Source: CAYJVB01 sp964373575 (lineage in GTDB: Archaea; Aenigmatarchaeota; Aenigmatarchaeia; CG10238-14). From it: a stretch of DNA of 14,189 bases. Each line of letters starts with the position of its first letter. Position 1 is the first letter of the stretch. This document shows, piece after piece, positions 14,092 through 14,189 of this stretch. Under the pieces are notes generated by a model. The model made no database searches. It saw only the letters and a list, made by a program, of their open reading frames with translations, and was not told the origin of the DNA. The stretch spans positions 1 through 14,189 of the forward strand of contig CAYJVB010000020.1 in NCBI GenBank assembly GCA_964373575.1. The letters are read 5' to 3'. The translations under genes were made by a program, and so were the position numbers.

Positions 14092-14113
14092 GGGAAGCCA
14101 AGTGGAAATAAAA
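14092..14113 (+). repeat. imperfect direct repeat, right copy
   Basis: GGGAAGCCAAGTGG, then AAATAAAA. It matches the copy at 13751-13775 at about 19 aligned positions with a 3-nt gap, starting 341 nt away. The remaining bases to the window end (14114-14189) hold GTTAACTTAAC at ~14142 but no gene that I can support. Confidence 0.4.
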
Positions 14114-14189
14114 TCAACAGTTATTAAGATAAGGTAGGGTCTGTTAACTTAACACAAAATCACCCCTAATCCCTTGATAAATTCATCAA

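Noticed and set aside
14136..14189. Sequence with GTTAACTTAAC resembling an insertion-sequence end, loosely similar to CTGTTAAGTTAGC near 10445.
   Set aside because: No matching inverted partner or target duplication is visible in the window, and the match is too short to call.
1..14189. tRNA, rRNA or CRISPR array.
   Set aside because: No T-loop/acceptor pattern, rRNA-like block or regularly spaced repeats were seen by eye on either strand.

Overview
The window looks archaeal. It is AT-rich, several genes have TATA-like boxes at archaeal spacing (some with almost no leader), others have clear Shine-Dalgarno sites, SufB carries a LAGLIDADG intein, and one gene encodes a DUF5667-type secreted protein with a Ser/Thr-rich stalk. 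The overall mix (compact genes, a Cys-box/stalk surface protein, one SUF operon) would fit a DPANN-type or other little-studied archaeon. The lineage is an inference and cannot be fixed from this sequence alone.

Layout. 1-218: C-terminal end of an IS4-type (YREK) DDE transposase. 231-918 (minus): two small overlapping membrane-protein genes of unknown function. 1199-2358 (plus): an isoaspartyl peptidase/L-asparaginase interrupted by a -1 frameshift in the linker just before its catalytic Thr, followed 15 nt later by a small gene that is only the OB-fold anticodon-binding domain of an aspartyl-tRNA synthetase. 2343-2739: a DUF192 C-terminal fragment fused out of frame to the OB gene, and an unclear minus-strand ORF. 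2791-9930 (minus): a seven-gene SUF iron-sulfur cluster operon in the order sufC, sufB (with intein), sufD, an unknown 89-residue gene, a VOC/glyoxalase-fold gene, sufS, sufU. 10147-10452 (minus): a RidA gene that has lost its 5' end. 10525-11478 (plus): a D-2-hydroxyacid dehydrogenase relative lacking catalytic residues. 11531-11692 (minus): a short ORF broken by an amber codon. 11755-12219 (plus): a YbaK/ProX-type tRNA editing domain. 12243-12347 (plus): the first 34 residues of a cupin protein. 12423-13715 (minus): a secreted DUF5667 protein. 13789-14046 (plus): a small unknown protein flanked by an imperfect 22-25 bp direct repeat.

How it works together. The SUF operon is the functional core. 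SufS takes sulfur from cysteine, SufU is the transfer/scaffold partner, and the SufB-SufC-SufD ATPase complex builds the cluster. SufB must splice out a 415-residue intein before it can fold as the usual 475-residue protein. Two genes with no established SUF role sit inside the operon with overlapping or nearly abutting ends. A perfect 13-bp palindrome lies at the likely transcription start of sufC. The rest of the window mixes intact genes with fragments (RidA, cupin, DUF192, amber ORF, frameshifted asparaginase), which suggests local gene erosion or rearrangement.
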